Assembly: GCA_963971405.1 (NCBI GenBank)
Contig: OZ020491.1
Span: 31,733,019 to 31,797,018, forward strand
DNA length: 64,000 nucleotides
Source: Psococerastis gibbosa
Lineage: Eukaryota > Arthropoda > Insecta > Psocodea > Psocidae
Direction of reading: 5' to 3'
Shown: positions 44,052 through 57,365 of the stretch, piece after piece
Layout of the letters: each line of letters opens with the position of its first letter
Numbering within the stretch: the first letter of the stretch is position 1
The notes under the pieces: generated by a model
What the model was told of the DNA's origin: nothing
Seen by the model: only the letters and a program-made list of their open reading frames with translations
The model's database searches: none
Translations under genes and position numbers: made by a program

Positions 44052-44378
44052 TTACTGGTTTAGATGCCTTTTAAGTTTTTTCATAAATATTTTTACTACA
44101 CCTAAGTAACACGCTTGGATGACTTGGTGGCTGTGCCAAGAATCATCAAATTTATTATACTCCCTCAAAATCATAGTTTGTCGGGACGGTCCCTCTTGAC
44201 TCAAACTCACTTCACTTTTTGCCATACAAGTTGAGATCGCTTCTGGAAGGAATTTATTCAAACGCGTATCTTTAATTTTTTTATAAGTCAATATAATCCT
44301 TTTAGGGTAGTTTTCGCCAACACAATCACATTCAACCAATCTTTTTGCACATTGACCGTCACATGCTTACTCATATTT
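44052..44378 (-). CDS. Unrecognised 95-codon frame upstream of array gene
   Basis: Ending 36 bp before the ATG of the reference gene and on the same strand, this frame runs from the first codon after a stop, reading ACDGQCAKRLVECDCVGENY, PKRIILTYKKIKDTRLNKFL, PEAISTC, MAKSEVSLSQEGPSRQTMIL, REYNKFDDSWHSHQVIQACY and LGVVKIFMKKLKRHLNQ. It has no ATG near its start; the first internal ATG would give a 57-aa product. The clustered Cys (C-x3-C, C-x-C) hint at a zinc-binding or disulfide segment. Present unchanged in units 1-7 (41767-42054, 46339-46626, 48622-48909, 50907-51194, 53193-53480, 55476-55763). No family recognised. Confidence 0.35.
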
Positions 44379-44890
44379 TTAATAGTATAGTAGCATGTAT
44401 GCTATAGCCCCCCCCCCCCCCCTTGGGCACGGGCCTGGCTCCCTGGCACACCCGGCTCCAGAAACGTCAAATCCAATATTTGACTATTCTGACTAATTAG
44501 CATTAGGTAACACAGCCACTACTATGATGCAATTTTTGTTTTGACCTCCGCAAGAAAAAAAAAAATGATGCTATTGTGAATGTTTTATTTTCAAAATTTT
44601 TTAGTCATGTTCCAATCTCGAGCCTTGTTAGGTTAGGTTAGGTTAGGTTAAGCCTCGAGTTTTTATAAATGCTTTTGAACCGTCACGAGTTGTTTCCACC
44701 ATGTAGGGTACGTGCTACCAAATATAAGATGCATCGAACTCAGGTCAACACTTACGTTCTTGGCGGAGGTATCCATGCCACCCTCAATGGCCCGGTCTCC
44801 CCGCAGCTTACGCTTTTTACAGGGTGAAATAGCTTGTGGCTCGTCCTGGCGCCACAAATTTAACTTCGCGGTTCTCTACGACCGCGTCAA

Positions 44891-46303
44891 CTAACGAGAT
44901 GGGGCAACCTTCGCTTCCGTGGCTTTCTTGGTGGAGGGGAGCTTCGACGGGAAAATCTGAAATTAAAAGAATAAAAGGGTTAGCTTGTCGATGTGAGTGT
45001 TTTTCATTTGGGGAATTTGAAGTTACATAAATGAATAGAAGGTGGGGGGAGGGGCGTTTGCTATGCTGCGGTTATGAGAGGACCGGACACGGGACGTTCG
45101 GGGGAACAATGTAGCGTTGCAGCTTTATGAGCACCTCCTCGTCAAGCTTGAGTTGAGCGCATCAAAATAAGTTCTGGCCAGCAATGGGGTCTTTATATAA
45201 GTTAAACTCTCCGTTTGAATACATGAAATATGCTTTACACGCACTCTAAACCAAACACGTGCATGTGCCGCATGGTCAAAAGGTAACAGGTCAAGTTATA
45301 CTCATGTGTGGAGAGACCACATTATTGTCCTTTCAAGCCGTCGTGGGGCATCATATTTCATTGGAGGCGTTGATACGTAGCAGAGCTAACAATGGGGCAA
45401 TCCATAACCCGCACGCCTATTCAATTGTACAAAATAACAACGCAACTGGTCTGTGTTCACTAGCAATGACATCTATGAAAATACTCCCAATGTACCGACA
45501 GTGAGGGTAGATCACTTGATGCAAAGTCTAGGTACGTTAAGGGTCCTTATCACGGTTACCTCGTTTGGTTCAGTCCTCGCCGACTCGGACTTCTCAAGGT
45601 TCATAACATTACTGCTATATCTAACCACGATTGAGTGATCCCGCTTGTCCGCATGGAACCCGGACTCCCTTGACACCGCATGGGCCAGGTCCTGAAGCAC
45701 AAGCATGCACGGTCAATAGGATTATAAAACCCATAAACAGTATTCCAAATAGTTGTGTACATAAATATAAATGGGTTGAGGTCTGGCCTGCAGGATCCCT
45801 TGATGCTGGGCCTATGTATGGTAAAGGTCCCTATCACCGTTGCCTCGTTGTGGCCTGTTTTCGGTTTGCGTCTCGCTAGAAACAGGTGGAAAGTCTTCTG
45901 ACTCGTGTTTGCATTCAACTGATCATGCGGCAGAATGCATTCTTCAGTCACCACTTGCGGGGGGACTTCAAGGGGGGTAAGAGCCTTGTCTAGTCCCTGA
46001 AACACAGACATACACGGTCACTACGATACGAAAAACCCATAAACAGTATTCCAAATAGTTGAATATATCAGTATTAATGAGTTGAGGTCTGGCTTTGTAG
46101 TGGTCAGATTAGTTCAGGACTCAGTTTCAATGCATTAAACAAGCCTTTCACGCTTTAAATCGTTAAAGCGTTGCAATGTCAATGAGGTCAGATCTCTTGA
46201 TGCCGGACCTGGGTATTGTAAAGGTCCTTATCACGCTTACCTCGTTGTCATCAGGCTTGGTTGTTTTTCTCTCTAGCTGCAGGAACAAAGCCATCTCACT
46301 CAT
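44891..46303 (-). CDS. Array gene copy 3
   Basis: Exons identical to the reference copy. The unit differs from its neighbours only in a longer C-run near 44409, so it is the product of a very recent amplification or of conversion. Confidence 0.5.
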
Positions 46304-47173
46304 GCCTACTTTAATTAAAGTTTATTTATTGTTTAATTTTACTGGTTTAGATGCCTTTTAAGTTTTTTCATAAATATTTTTACTACACCTAAGTAACACG
46401 CTTGGATGACTTGGTGGCTGTGCCAAGAATCATCAAATTTATTATACTCCCTCAAAATCATAGTTTGTCGGGACGGTCCCTCTTGACTCAAACTCACTTC
46501 ACTTTTTGCCATACAAGTTGAGATCGCTTCTGGAAGGAATTTATTCAAACGCGTATCTTTAATTTTTTTATAAGTCAATATAATCCTTTTAGGGTAGTTT
46601 TCGCCAACACAATCACATTCAACCAATCTTTTTGCACATTGACCGTCACATGCTTACTCATATTTTTAATAGTATAGTAGCATGTATGCTATAGCCCCCC
46701 CCCCCTTGGGCACGGGCCTGGCTCCCTGGCACACCCGGCTCCAGAAACGTCAAATCCAATATTTGACTATTCTGACTAATTAGCATTAGGTAACACAGCC
46801 ACTACTATGATGCAATTTTTGTTTTGACCTCCGCAAGAAAAAAAAAAATGATGCTATTGTGAATGTTTTATTTTCAAAATTTTTTAGTCATGTTCCAATC
46901 TCGAGCCTTGTTAGGTTAGGTTAGGTTAGGTTAAGCCTCGAGTTTTTATAAATGCTTTTGAACCGTCACGAGTTGTTTCCACCATGTAGGGTACGTGCTA
47001 CCAAATATAAGATGCATCGAACTCAGGTCAACACTTACGTTCTTGGCGGAGGTATCCATGCCACCCTCAATGGCCCGGTCTCCCCGCAGCTTACGCTTTT
47101 TACAGGGTGAAATAGCTTGTGGCTCGTCCTGGCGCCACAAATTTAACTTCGCGGTTCTCTACGACCGCGTCAA

Positions 47174-48586
47174 CTAACGAGATGGGGCAACCTTCGCTTC
47201 CGTGGCTTTCTTGGTGGAGGGGAGCTTCGACGGGAAAATCTGAAATTAAAAGAATAAAAGGGTTAGCTTGTCGATGTGAGTGTTTTTCATTTGGGGAATT
47301 TGAAGTTACATAAATGAATAGAAGGTGGGGGGAGGGGCGTTTGCTATGCTGCGGTTATGAGAGGACCGGACACGGGACGTTCGGGGGAACAATGTAGCGT
47401 TGCAGCTTTATGAGCACCTCCTCGTCAAGCTTGAGTTGAGCGCATCAAAATAAGTTCTGGCCAGCAATGGGGTCTTTATATAAGTTAAACTCTCCGTTTG
47501 AATACATGAAATATGCTTTACACGCACTCTAAACCAAACACGTGCATGTGCCGCATGGTCAAAAGGTAACAGGTCAAGTTATACTCATGTGTGGAGAGAC
47601 CACATTATTGTCCTTTCAAGCCGTCGTGGGGCATCATATTTCATTGGAGGCGTTGATACGTAGCAGAGCTAACAATGGGGCAATCCATAACCCGCACGCC
47701 TATTCAATTGTACAAAATAACAACGCAACTGGTCTGTGTTCACTAGCAATGACATCTATGAAAATACTCCCAATGTACCGACAGTGAGGGTAGATCACTT
47801 GATGCAAAGTCTAGGTACGTTAAGGGTCCTTATCACGGTTACCTCGTTTGGTTCAGTCCTCGCCGACTCGGACTTCTCAAGGTTCATAACATTACTGCTA
47901 TATCTAACCACGATTGAGTGATCCCGCTTGTCCGCATGGAACCCGGACTCCCTTGACACCGCATGGGCCAGGTCCTGAAGCACAAGCATGCACGGTCAAT
48001 AGGATTATAAAACCCATAAACAGTATTCCAAATAGTTGTGTACATAAATATAAATGGGTTGAGGTCTGGCCTGCAGGATCCCTTGATGCTGGGCCTATGT
48101 ATGGTAAAGGTCCCTATCACCGTTGCCTCGTTGTGGCCTGTTTTCGGTTTGCGTCTCGCTAGAAACAGGTGGAAAGTCTTCTGACTCGTGTTTGCATTCA
48201 ACTGATCATGCGGCAGAATGCATTCTTCAGTCACCACTTGCGGGGGGACTTCAAGGGGGGTAAGAGCCTTGTCTAGTCCCTGAAACACAGACATACACGG
48301 TCACTACGATACGAAAAACCCATAAACAGTATTCCAAATAGTTGAATATATCAGTATTAATGAGTTGAGGTCTGGCTTTGTAGTGGTCAGATTAGTTCAG
48401 GACTCAGTTTCAATGCATTAAACAAGCCTTTCACGCTTTAAATCGTTAAAGCGTTGCAATGTCAATGAGGTCAGATCTCTTGATGCCGGACCTGGGTATT
48501 GTAAAGGTCCTTATCACGCTTACCTCGTTGTCATCAGGCTTGGTTGTTTTTCTCTCTAGCTGCAGGAACAAAGCCATCTCACTCAT
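47174..48586 (-). CDS. Array gene copy 4
   Basis: No exon or intron substitutions relative to copies 2 and 3 were found; the C-run near 46696 is the shortest of the early units. Confidence 0.5.
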
Positions 48587-49458
48587 GCCTACTTTAATTA
48601 AAGTTTATTTATTGTTTAATTTTACTGGTTTAGATGCCTTTTAAGTTTTTTCATAAATATTTTTACTACACCTAAGTAACACGCTTGGATGACTTGGTGG
48701 CTGTGCCAAGAATCATCAAATTTATTATACTCCCTCAAAATCATAGTTTGTCGGGACGGTCCCTCTTGACTCAAACTCACTTCACTTTTTGCCATACAAG
48801 TTGAGATCGCTTCTGGAAGGAATTTATTCAAACGCGTATCTTTAATTTTTTTATAAGTCAATATAATCCTTTTAGGGTAGTTTTCGCCAACACAATCACA
48901 TTCAACCAATCTTTTTGCACATTGACCGTCACATGCTTACTCATATTTTTAATAGTATAGTAGCATGTATGCTATAGCCCCCCCCCCCCCTTGGGCACGG
49001 GCCTGGCTCCCTGGCACACCCGGCTCCAGAAACGTCAAATCCAATATTTGACTATTCTGACTAATTAGCATTAGGTAACACAGCCACTACTATGATGCAA
49101 TTTTTGTTTTGACCTCCGCAAGAAAAAAAAAAATGATGCTATTGTGAATGTTTTATTTTCAAAATTTTTTAGTCATGTTCCAATCTCGAGCCTTGTTAGG
49201 TTAGGTTAGGTTAGGTTAAGCCTCGAGTTTTTATAAATGCTTTTGAACCGTCACGAGTTGTTTCCACCATGTAGGGTACGTGCTACCAAATATAAGATGC
49301 ATCGAACTCAGGTCAACACTTACGTTCTTGGCGGAGGTATCCATGCCACCCTCAATGGCGCGGTCTCCCCGCAGCTTACGCTTTTTACAGGGTGAAATAG
49401 CTTGTGGCTCGTCCTGGCGCCACAAATTTAACTTCGCGGTTCTCTACGACCGCGTCAA

Positions 49459-50871
49459 CTAACGAGATGGGGCAACCTTCGCTTCCGTGGCTTTCTTGGT
49501 GGAGGGGAGCTTCGACGGGAAAATCTGAAATTAAAAGAATAAAAGGGTTAGCTTGTCGATGTGAGTGTTTTTCATTTGGGGAATTTGAAGTTACATAAAT
49601 GAATAGAAGGTGGGGGGAGGGGCGTTTGCTATGCTGCGGTTATGAGAGGACCGGACACGGGACGTTCGGGGGAACAATGTAGCGTTGCAGCTTTATGAGC
49701 ACCTCCTCGTCAAGCTTGAGTTGAGCGCATCAAAATAAGTTCTGGCCAGCAATGGGGTCTTTATATAAGTTAAACTCTCCGTTTGAATACATGAAATATG
49801 CTTTACACGCACTCTAAACCAAACACGTGCATGTGCCGCATGGTCAAAAGGTAACAGGTCAAGTTATACTCATGTGTGGAGAGACCACATTATTGTCCTT
49901 TCAAGCCGTCGTGGGGCATCATATTTCATTGGAGGCGTTGATACGTAGCAGAGCTAACAATGGGGCAATCCATAACCCGCACGCCTATTCAATTGTACAA
50001 AATAACAACGCAACTGGTCTGTGTTCACTAGCAATGACATCTATGAAAATACTCCCAATGTACCGACAGTGAGGGTAGATCACTTGATGCAAAGTCTAGG
50101 TACGTTAAGGGTCCTTATCACGGTTACCTCGTTTGGTTCAGTCCTCGCCGACTCGGACTTCTCAAGGTTCATAACATTACTGCTATATCTAACCACGATT
50201 GAGTGATCCCGCTTGTCCGCATGGAACCCGGACTCCCTTGACACCGCATGGGCCAGGTCCTGAAGCACAAGCATGCACGGTCAATAGGATTATAAAACCC
50301 ATAAACAGTATTCCAAATAGTTGTGTACATAAATATAAATGGGTTGAGGTCTGGCCTGCAGGATCCCTTGATGCTGGGCCTATGTATGGTAAAGGTCCCT
50401 ATCACCGTTGCCTCGTTGTGGCCTGTTTTCGGTTTGCGTCTCGCTAGAAACAGGTGGAAAGTCTTCTGACTCGTGTTTGCATTCAACTGATCATGCGGCA
50501 GAATGCATTCTTCAGTCACCACTTGCGGGGGGACTTCAAGGGGGGTAAGAGCCTTGTCTAGTCCCTGAAACACAGACATACACGGTCACTACGATACGAA
50601 AAACCCATAAACAGTATTCCAAATAGTTGAATATATCAGTATTAATGAGTTGAGGTCTGGCTTTGTAGTGGTCAGATTAGTTCAGGACTCAGTTTCAATG
50701 CATTAAACAAGCCTTTCACGCTTTAAATCGTTAAAGCGTTGCAATGTCAATGAGGTCAGATCTCTTGATGCCGGACCTGGGTATTGTAAAGGTCCTTATC
50801 ACGCTTACCTCGTTGTCATCAGGCTTGGTTGTTTTTCTCTCTAGCTGCAGGAACAAAGCCATCTCACTCAT
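49459..50871 (-). CDS. Array gene copy 5
   Basis: Exons identical to the reference. The 3' flank carries C to G (GGCGCGGTC at about 49357) that is shared with units 6 and 8 and with the outlying relative at 63008-63241, so G is probably the older state. Confidence 0.5.
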
Positions 50872-51744
50872 GCCTACTTTAATTAAAGTTTATTTATTGT
50901 TTAATTTTACTGGTTTAGATGCCTTTTAAGTTTTTTCATAAATATTTTTACTACACCTAAGTAACACGCTTGGATGACTTGGTGGCTGTGCCAAGAATCA
51001 TCAAATTTATTATACTCCCTCAAAATCATAGTTTGTCGGGACGGTCCCTCTTGACTCAAACTCACTTCACTTTTTGCCATACAAGTTGAGATCGCTTCTG
51101 GAAGGAATTTATTCAAACGCGTATCTTTAATTTTTTTATAAGTCAATATAATCCTTTTAGGGTAGTTTTCGCCAACACAATCACATTCAACCAATCTTTT
51201 TGCACATTGACCGTCACATGCTTACTCATATTTTTAATAGTATAGTAGCATGTATGCTATAGCCCCCCCCCCCCCCTTGGGCACGGGCCTGGCTCCCTGG
51301 CACACCCGGCTCCAGAAACGTCAAATCCAATATTTGACTATTCTGACTAATTAGCATTAGGTAACACAGCCACTACTATGATGCAATTTTTGTTTTGACC
51401 TCCGCAAGAAAAAAAAAAATGATGCTATTGTGAATGTTTTATTTTCAAAATTTTTTAGTCATGTTCCAATCTCGAGCCTTGTTAGGTTAGGTTAGGTTAG
51501 GTTAAGCCTCGAGTTTTTATAAATGCTTTTGAACCGTCACGAGTTGTTTCCACCATGTAGGGTACGTGCTACCAAATATAAGATGCATCGAACTCAGGTC
51601 AACACTTACGTTCTTGGCGGAGGTATCCATGCCACCCTCAATGGCGCGGTCTCCCCGCAGCTTACGCTTTTTATAGGGTGAAATAGCTTGTGGCTCGTGC
51701 AGGCGCCACAAATGTAACTTCGCGGTTCTCTACGACCGCGTCAA

Positions 51745-53157
51745 CTAACGAGATGGGGCAACCTTCGCTTCCGTGGCTTTCTTGGTAGAGGGGAGCTTCG
51801 ACGGGAAAATCTGAAATTAAAAGAATAAAAGGGTTAGCTTGTCGATGTGAGTTTTTTTCATTTGGGGAATTTGAAGTTACATAAATGAATAGAAGGTGGG
51901 GGGAGGGGCGTTTGCTATGCTGCGGTTATGAGAGGACCGGACACGGGACGTTCGGGGGAACAATGTAGCGTTGCAGCTTTATGAGCACCTCCTCGTCAAG
52001 CTTGAGTTGAGCGCATCAAAATAAGTTCTGGCCAGCAATGGGGTCTTTATATAAGTTAAACTCTCCGTTTGAATACATGAAATATGCTTTACACGCACTC
52101 TAAACCAAACACGTGCATGTGCCGCATGGTCAAAAGGTAACAGGTCAAGTTATACTCATGTGTGGAGAGACCACATTATTGTCCTTTCAAGCCGTCGTGG
52201 GGCATCATATTTCATTGGAGGCGTTGATACGTAGCAGAGCTAACAATGGGGCAATCCATAACCCGCACGCCTATTCAATTGTACAAAATAACAACGCAAC
52301 TGGTCTGTGTTCACTAGCAATGACATCTATGAAAATACTCCCAATGTACCGACAGTGAGGGTAGATCACTTGATGCAAAGTCTAGGTACGTTAAGGGTCC
52401 TTATCACGGTTACCTCGTTTGGTTCAGTCCTCGCCGACTCGGACTTCTCAAGGTTCATAACATTACTGCTATATCTAACCACGATTGAGTGATCCCGCTT
52501 GTCCGCATGGAACCCGGACTCCCTTGACACCGCATGGGCCAGGTCCTGAAGCACAAGCATGCACGGTCAATAGGATTATAAAACCCATAAACAGTATTCC
52601 AAATAGTTGTGTACATAAATATAAATGGGTTGAGGTCTGGCCTGCAGGATCCCTTGATGCTGGGCCTATGTATGGTAAAGGTCCCTATCACCGTTGCCTC
52701 GTTGTGGCCTGTTTTCGGTTTGCGTCTCGCTAGAAACAGGTGGAAAGTCTTCTGACTCGTGTTTGCATTCAACTGATCATGCGGCAGAATGCATTCTTCA
52801 GTCACCACTTGCGGGGGGACTTCAAGGGGGGTAAGAGCCTTGTCTAGTCCCTGAAACACAGACATACACGGTCACTACGATACGAAAAACCCATAAACAG
52901 TATTCCAAATAGTTGAATATATCAGTATTAATGAGTTGAGGTCTGGCTTTGTAGTGGTCAGATTAGTTCAGGACTCAGTTTCAATGCATTAAACAAGCCT
53001 TTCACGCTTTAAATCGTTAAAGCGTTGCAATGTCAATGAGGTCAGATCTCTTGATGCCGGACCTGGGTATTGTAAAGGTCCTTATCACGCTTACCTCGTT
53101 GTCATCAGGCTTGGTTGTTTTTCTCTCTAGCTGCAGGAACAAAGCCATCTCACTCAT
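51745..53157 (-). CDS. Array gene copy 6, variant subtype
   Basis: One exon change: a TCC to TCT serine codon in exon 4, synonymous. Other differences are outside exons: intron 3 (GAGTTTTTTT), 5' flank (TTTCATTTTAC) and several in the 3' flank (TTATAGGG, CGTGCAGGCG, AATGTAAC). The subtype is shared with unit 8 and in part with unit 7. Confidence 0.5.
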
Positions 53158-54027
53158 GCCTACTTTAATTAAAGTTTATTTATTGTTTCATTTTACTGGT
53201 TTAGATGCCTTTTAAGTTTTTTCATAAATATTTTTACTACACCTAAGTAACACGCTTGGATGACTTGGTGGCTGTGCCAAGAATCATCAAATTTATTATA
53301 CTCCCTCAAAATCATAGTTTGTCGGGACGGTCCCTCTTGACTCAAACTCACTTCACTTTTTGCCATACAAGTTGAGATCGCTTCTGGAAGGAATTTATTC
53401 AAACGCGTATCTTTAATTTTTTTATAAGTCAATATAATCCTTTTAGGGTAGTTTTCGCCAACACAATCACATTCAACCAATCTTTTTGCACATTGACCGT
53501 CACATGCTTACTCATATTTTTAATAGTATAGTAGCATGTATGCTATAGCCCCCCCCCCCCTTGGGCACGGGCCTGGCTCCCTGGCACACCCGGCTCCAGA
53601 AACGTCAAATCCAATATTTGACTATTCTGACTAATTAGCATTAGGTAACACAGCCACTACTATGATGCAATTTTTGTTTTGACCTCCGCAAGAAAAAAAA
53701 AATGATGCTATTGTGAATGTTTTATTTTCAAAATTTTTTAGTCATGTTCCAATCTCGAGCCTTGTTAGGTTAGGTTAGGTTAGGTTAAGCCTCGAGTTTT
53801 TATAAATGCTTTTGAACCGTCACGAGTTGTTTCCACCATGTAGGGTACGTGCTACCAAATATAAGATGCATCGAACTCAGGTCAACACTTACGTTCTTGG
53901 CGGAGGTATCCATGCCACCCTCAATGGCCCGGTCTCCCCGCAGCTTACGCTTTTTACAGGGTGAAATAGCTTGTGGCTCGTCCTGGCGCCACAAATTTAA
54001 CTTCGCGGTTCTCTACGACCGCGTCAA

Positions 54028-55440
54028 CTAACGAGATGGGGCAACCTTCGCTTCCGTGGCTTTCTTGGTAGAGGGGAGCTTCGACGGGAAAATCTGAAAT
54101 TAAAAGAATAAAAGGGTTAGCTTGTCGATGTGAGTTTTTTTCATTTGGGGAATTTGAAGTTACATAAATGAATAGAAGGTGGGGGGAGGGGCGTTTGCTA
54201 TGCTGCGGTTATGAGAGGACCGGACACGGGACGTTCGGGGGAACAATGTAGCGTTGCAGCTTTATGAGCACCTCCTCGTCAAGCTTGAGTTGAGCGCATC
54301 AAAATAAGTTCTGGCCAGCAATGGGGTCTTTATATAAGTTAAACTCTCCGTTTGAATACATGAAATATGCTTTACACGCACTCTAAACCAAACACGTGCA
54401 TGTGCCGCATGGTCAAAAGGTAACAGGTCAAGTTATACTCATGTGTGGAGAGACCACATTATTGTCCTTTCAAGCCGTCGTGGGGCATCATATTTCATTG
54501 GAGGCGTTGATACGTAGCAGAGCTAACAATGGGGCAATCCATAACCCGCACGCCTATTCAATTGTACAAAATAACAACGCAACTGGTCTGTGTTCACTAG
54601 CAATGACATCTATGAAAATACTCCCAATGTACCGACAGTGAGGGTAGATCACTTGATGCAAAGTCTAGGTACGTTAAGGGTCCTTATCACGGTTACCTCG
54701 TTTGGTTCAGTCCTCGCCGACTCGGACTTCTCAAGGTTCATAACATTACTGCTATATCTAACCACGATTGAGTGATCCCGCTTGTCCGCATGGAACCCGG
54801 ACTCCCTTGACACCGCATGGGCCAGGTCCTGAAGCACAAGCATGCACGGTCAATAGGATTATAAAACCCATAAACAGTATTCCAAATAGTTGTGTACATA
54901 AATATAAATGGGTTGAGGTCTGGCCTGCAGGATCCCTTGATGCTGGGCCTATGTATGGTAAAGGTCCCTATCACCGTTGCCTCGTTGTGGCCTGTTTTCG
55001 GTTTGCGTCTCGCTAGAAACAGGTGGAAAGTCTTCTGACTCGTGTTTGCATTCAACTGATCATGCGGCAGAATGCATTCTTCAGTCACCACTTGCGGGGG
55101 GACTTCAAGGGGGGTAAGAGCCTTGTCTAGTCCCTGAAACACAGACATACACGGTCACTACGATACGAAAAACCCATAAACAGTATTCCAAATAGTTGAA
55201 TATATCAGTATTAATGAGTTGAGGTCTGGCTTTGTAGTGGTCAGATTAGTTCAGGACTCAGTTTCAATGCATTAAACAAGCCTTTCACGCTTTAAATCGT
55301 TAAAGCGTTGCAATGTCAATGAGGTCAGATCTCTTGATGCCGGACCTGGGTATTGTAAAGGTCCTTATCACGCTTACCTCGTTGTCATCAGGCTTGGTTG
55401 TTTTTCTCTCTAGCTGCAGGAACAAAGCCATCTCACTCAT
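54028..55440 (-). CDS. Array gene copy 7, recombinant between subtypes
   Basis: From exon 4 through to the 5' flank it carries the subtype of unit 6 (same synonymous TCT, same intron 3 and TTTCATTTTAC), while its 3' flank is of the unit 2-4 type (GGCCCGG, TTACAGGG, CGTCCTGGCG). The switch lies between about 54000 and 54068. Confidence 0.5.
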
Positions 55441-56311
55441 GCCTACTTTAATTAAAGTTTATTTATTGTTTCATTTTACTGGTTTAGATGCCTTTTAAGT
55501 TTTTTCATAAATATTTTTACTACACCTAAGTAACACGCTTGGATGACTTGGTGGCTGTGCCAAGAATCATCAAATTTATTATACTCCCTCAAAATCATAG
55601 TTTGTCGGGACGGTCCCTCTTGACTCAAACTCACTTCACTTTTTGCCATACAAGTTGAGATCGCTTCTGGAAGGAATTTATTCAAACGCGTATCTTTAAT
55701 TTTTTTATAAGTCAATATAATCCTTTTAGGGTAGTTTTCGCCAACACAATCACATTCAACCAATCTTTTTGCACATTGACCGTCACATGCTTACTCATAT
55801 TTTTAATAGTATAGTAGCATGTATGCTATAGCCCCCCCCCCCCTTGGGCACGGGCCTGGCTCCCTGGCACACCCGGCTCCAGAAACGTCAAATCCAATAT
55901 TTGACTATACTGACTAATTAGCATTAGGTAACACAGCCACTACTATGATGCAATTTTTGTTTTGACCTCCGCAAGAAAAAAAAAAATGATGCTATTGTGA
56001 ATGTTTTATTTTCAAAATTTTTTAGTCATGTTCCAATCTCGAGCCTTGTTAGGTTAGGTTAGGTTAAGTTAAGCCTCGAGTTTTTATAAATGCTTTTGAA
56101 CCGTCACGAGTTGTTTCCACCATGTAGGGTACGTGCTACCAAATATAAGATGCATCGAACTCAGGTCAACACTTACGTTCTTGGCGGAGGTATCCATGCC
56201 ACCCTCAATGGCGCGGTCTCCCCGCAGCTTACGCTTTTTATAGGGTGAAATAGCTTGTGGCTCGTGCAGGCGCCACAAATGTAACTTCGCGGTTCTCTAC
56301 GACCGCGTCAA

Positions 56312-57365
56312 CTAACGAGATGGGGCAACCTTAGCTTCCGTGGCTTTCTTGGTAGAGGGGAGCTTCGACGGGAAAATCTGAAATTAAAAGAATAAAAGGG
56401 TTAGCTTGTCGATGTGAGTTTTTTTCATTTGGGGAATTTGAAGTTACATAAATGAATAGAAGGTGGGGGGAGGGGCGTTTGCTATGCTGCGGTTATGAGA
56501 GGACCGGACACGGGACGTTCGGGGGAACAATGTAGCGTTGCAGCTTTATGAGCACCTCCTCGTCAAGCTTGAGTTGAGCGCATCAAAATAAGTTCTGGCC
56601 AGCAATGGGGTCTTTATATAAGTTAAACTTTCCGTTTGAATACATGAAATATGCTTTACACGCACTCTAAACCAAACACGTGCATGTGCCGCATGGTCAA
56701 AAGGTAACAGGTCAAGTTATACTCATGTGTGGAGAGACCACATTATTGTCCTTTCAAGCCGTCGTGGGGCATCATATTTCATTGGAGGCGTTGATACGTA
56801 GCAGAGCTAACAATGGGGCAATCCATAACCCGCACGCCTATTCAATTGTACAAAATAACAACGCAACTGGTCTGTGTTCACTAGCAATGACATCTATGAA
56901 AATACTCCCAATGTACCGACAGTGAGGGTAGATCACTTGATGCAAAGTCTAGGTACGTTAAGGGTCCTTATCACGGTTACCTCGTTTGGTTCAGTCCTCG
57001 CCGACTCGGACTTCTCAAGGTTCATAACATTACTGCTATATCTAACCACGATTGAGTGATCCCGCTTGTCCGCATGGAACCCGGACTCCCTTGACACCGC
57101 ATGGGCCAGGTCCTGAAGCACAAGCATGCACGGTCAATAGGATTATAAAACCCATAAACAGTATTCCAAATAGTTGTGTACATAAATATAAATGGGTTGA
57201 GGTCTGGCCTGCAGGATCCCTTGATGCTGGGCCTATGTATGGTAAAGGTCCCTATCACCGTTGCCTCGTTGTGGCCTGTTTTCGGTTTGCGTCTCGCTAG
57301 AAACAGGTGGAAAGTCTTCTGACTCGTGTTTGCATTCAACTGATCATGCGGCAGAATGCATTCTT
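56312..57365 (-). pseudogene. Array gene copy 8, 5'-truncated
   Basis: Exon 4 (56377-56312) and exon 3 (57112-56981) are complete; exon 2 survives only as its last 101 bp (57365-57265) and exon 1 is lost. Exon 4 has two synonymous changes, TCC to TCT and GCG to GCT. It cannot be expressed as the full-length protein from its own start. Confidence 0.6.
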
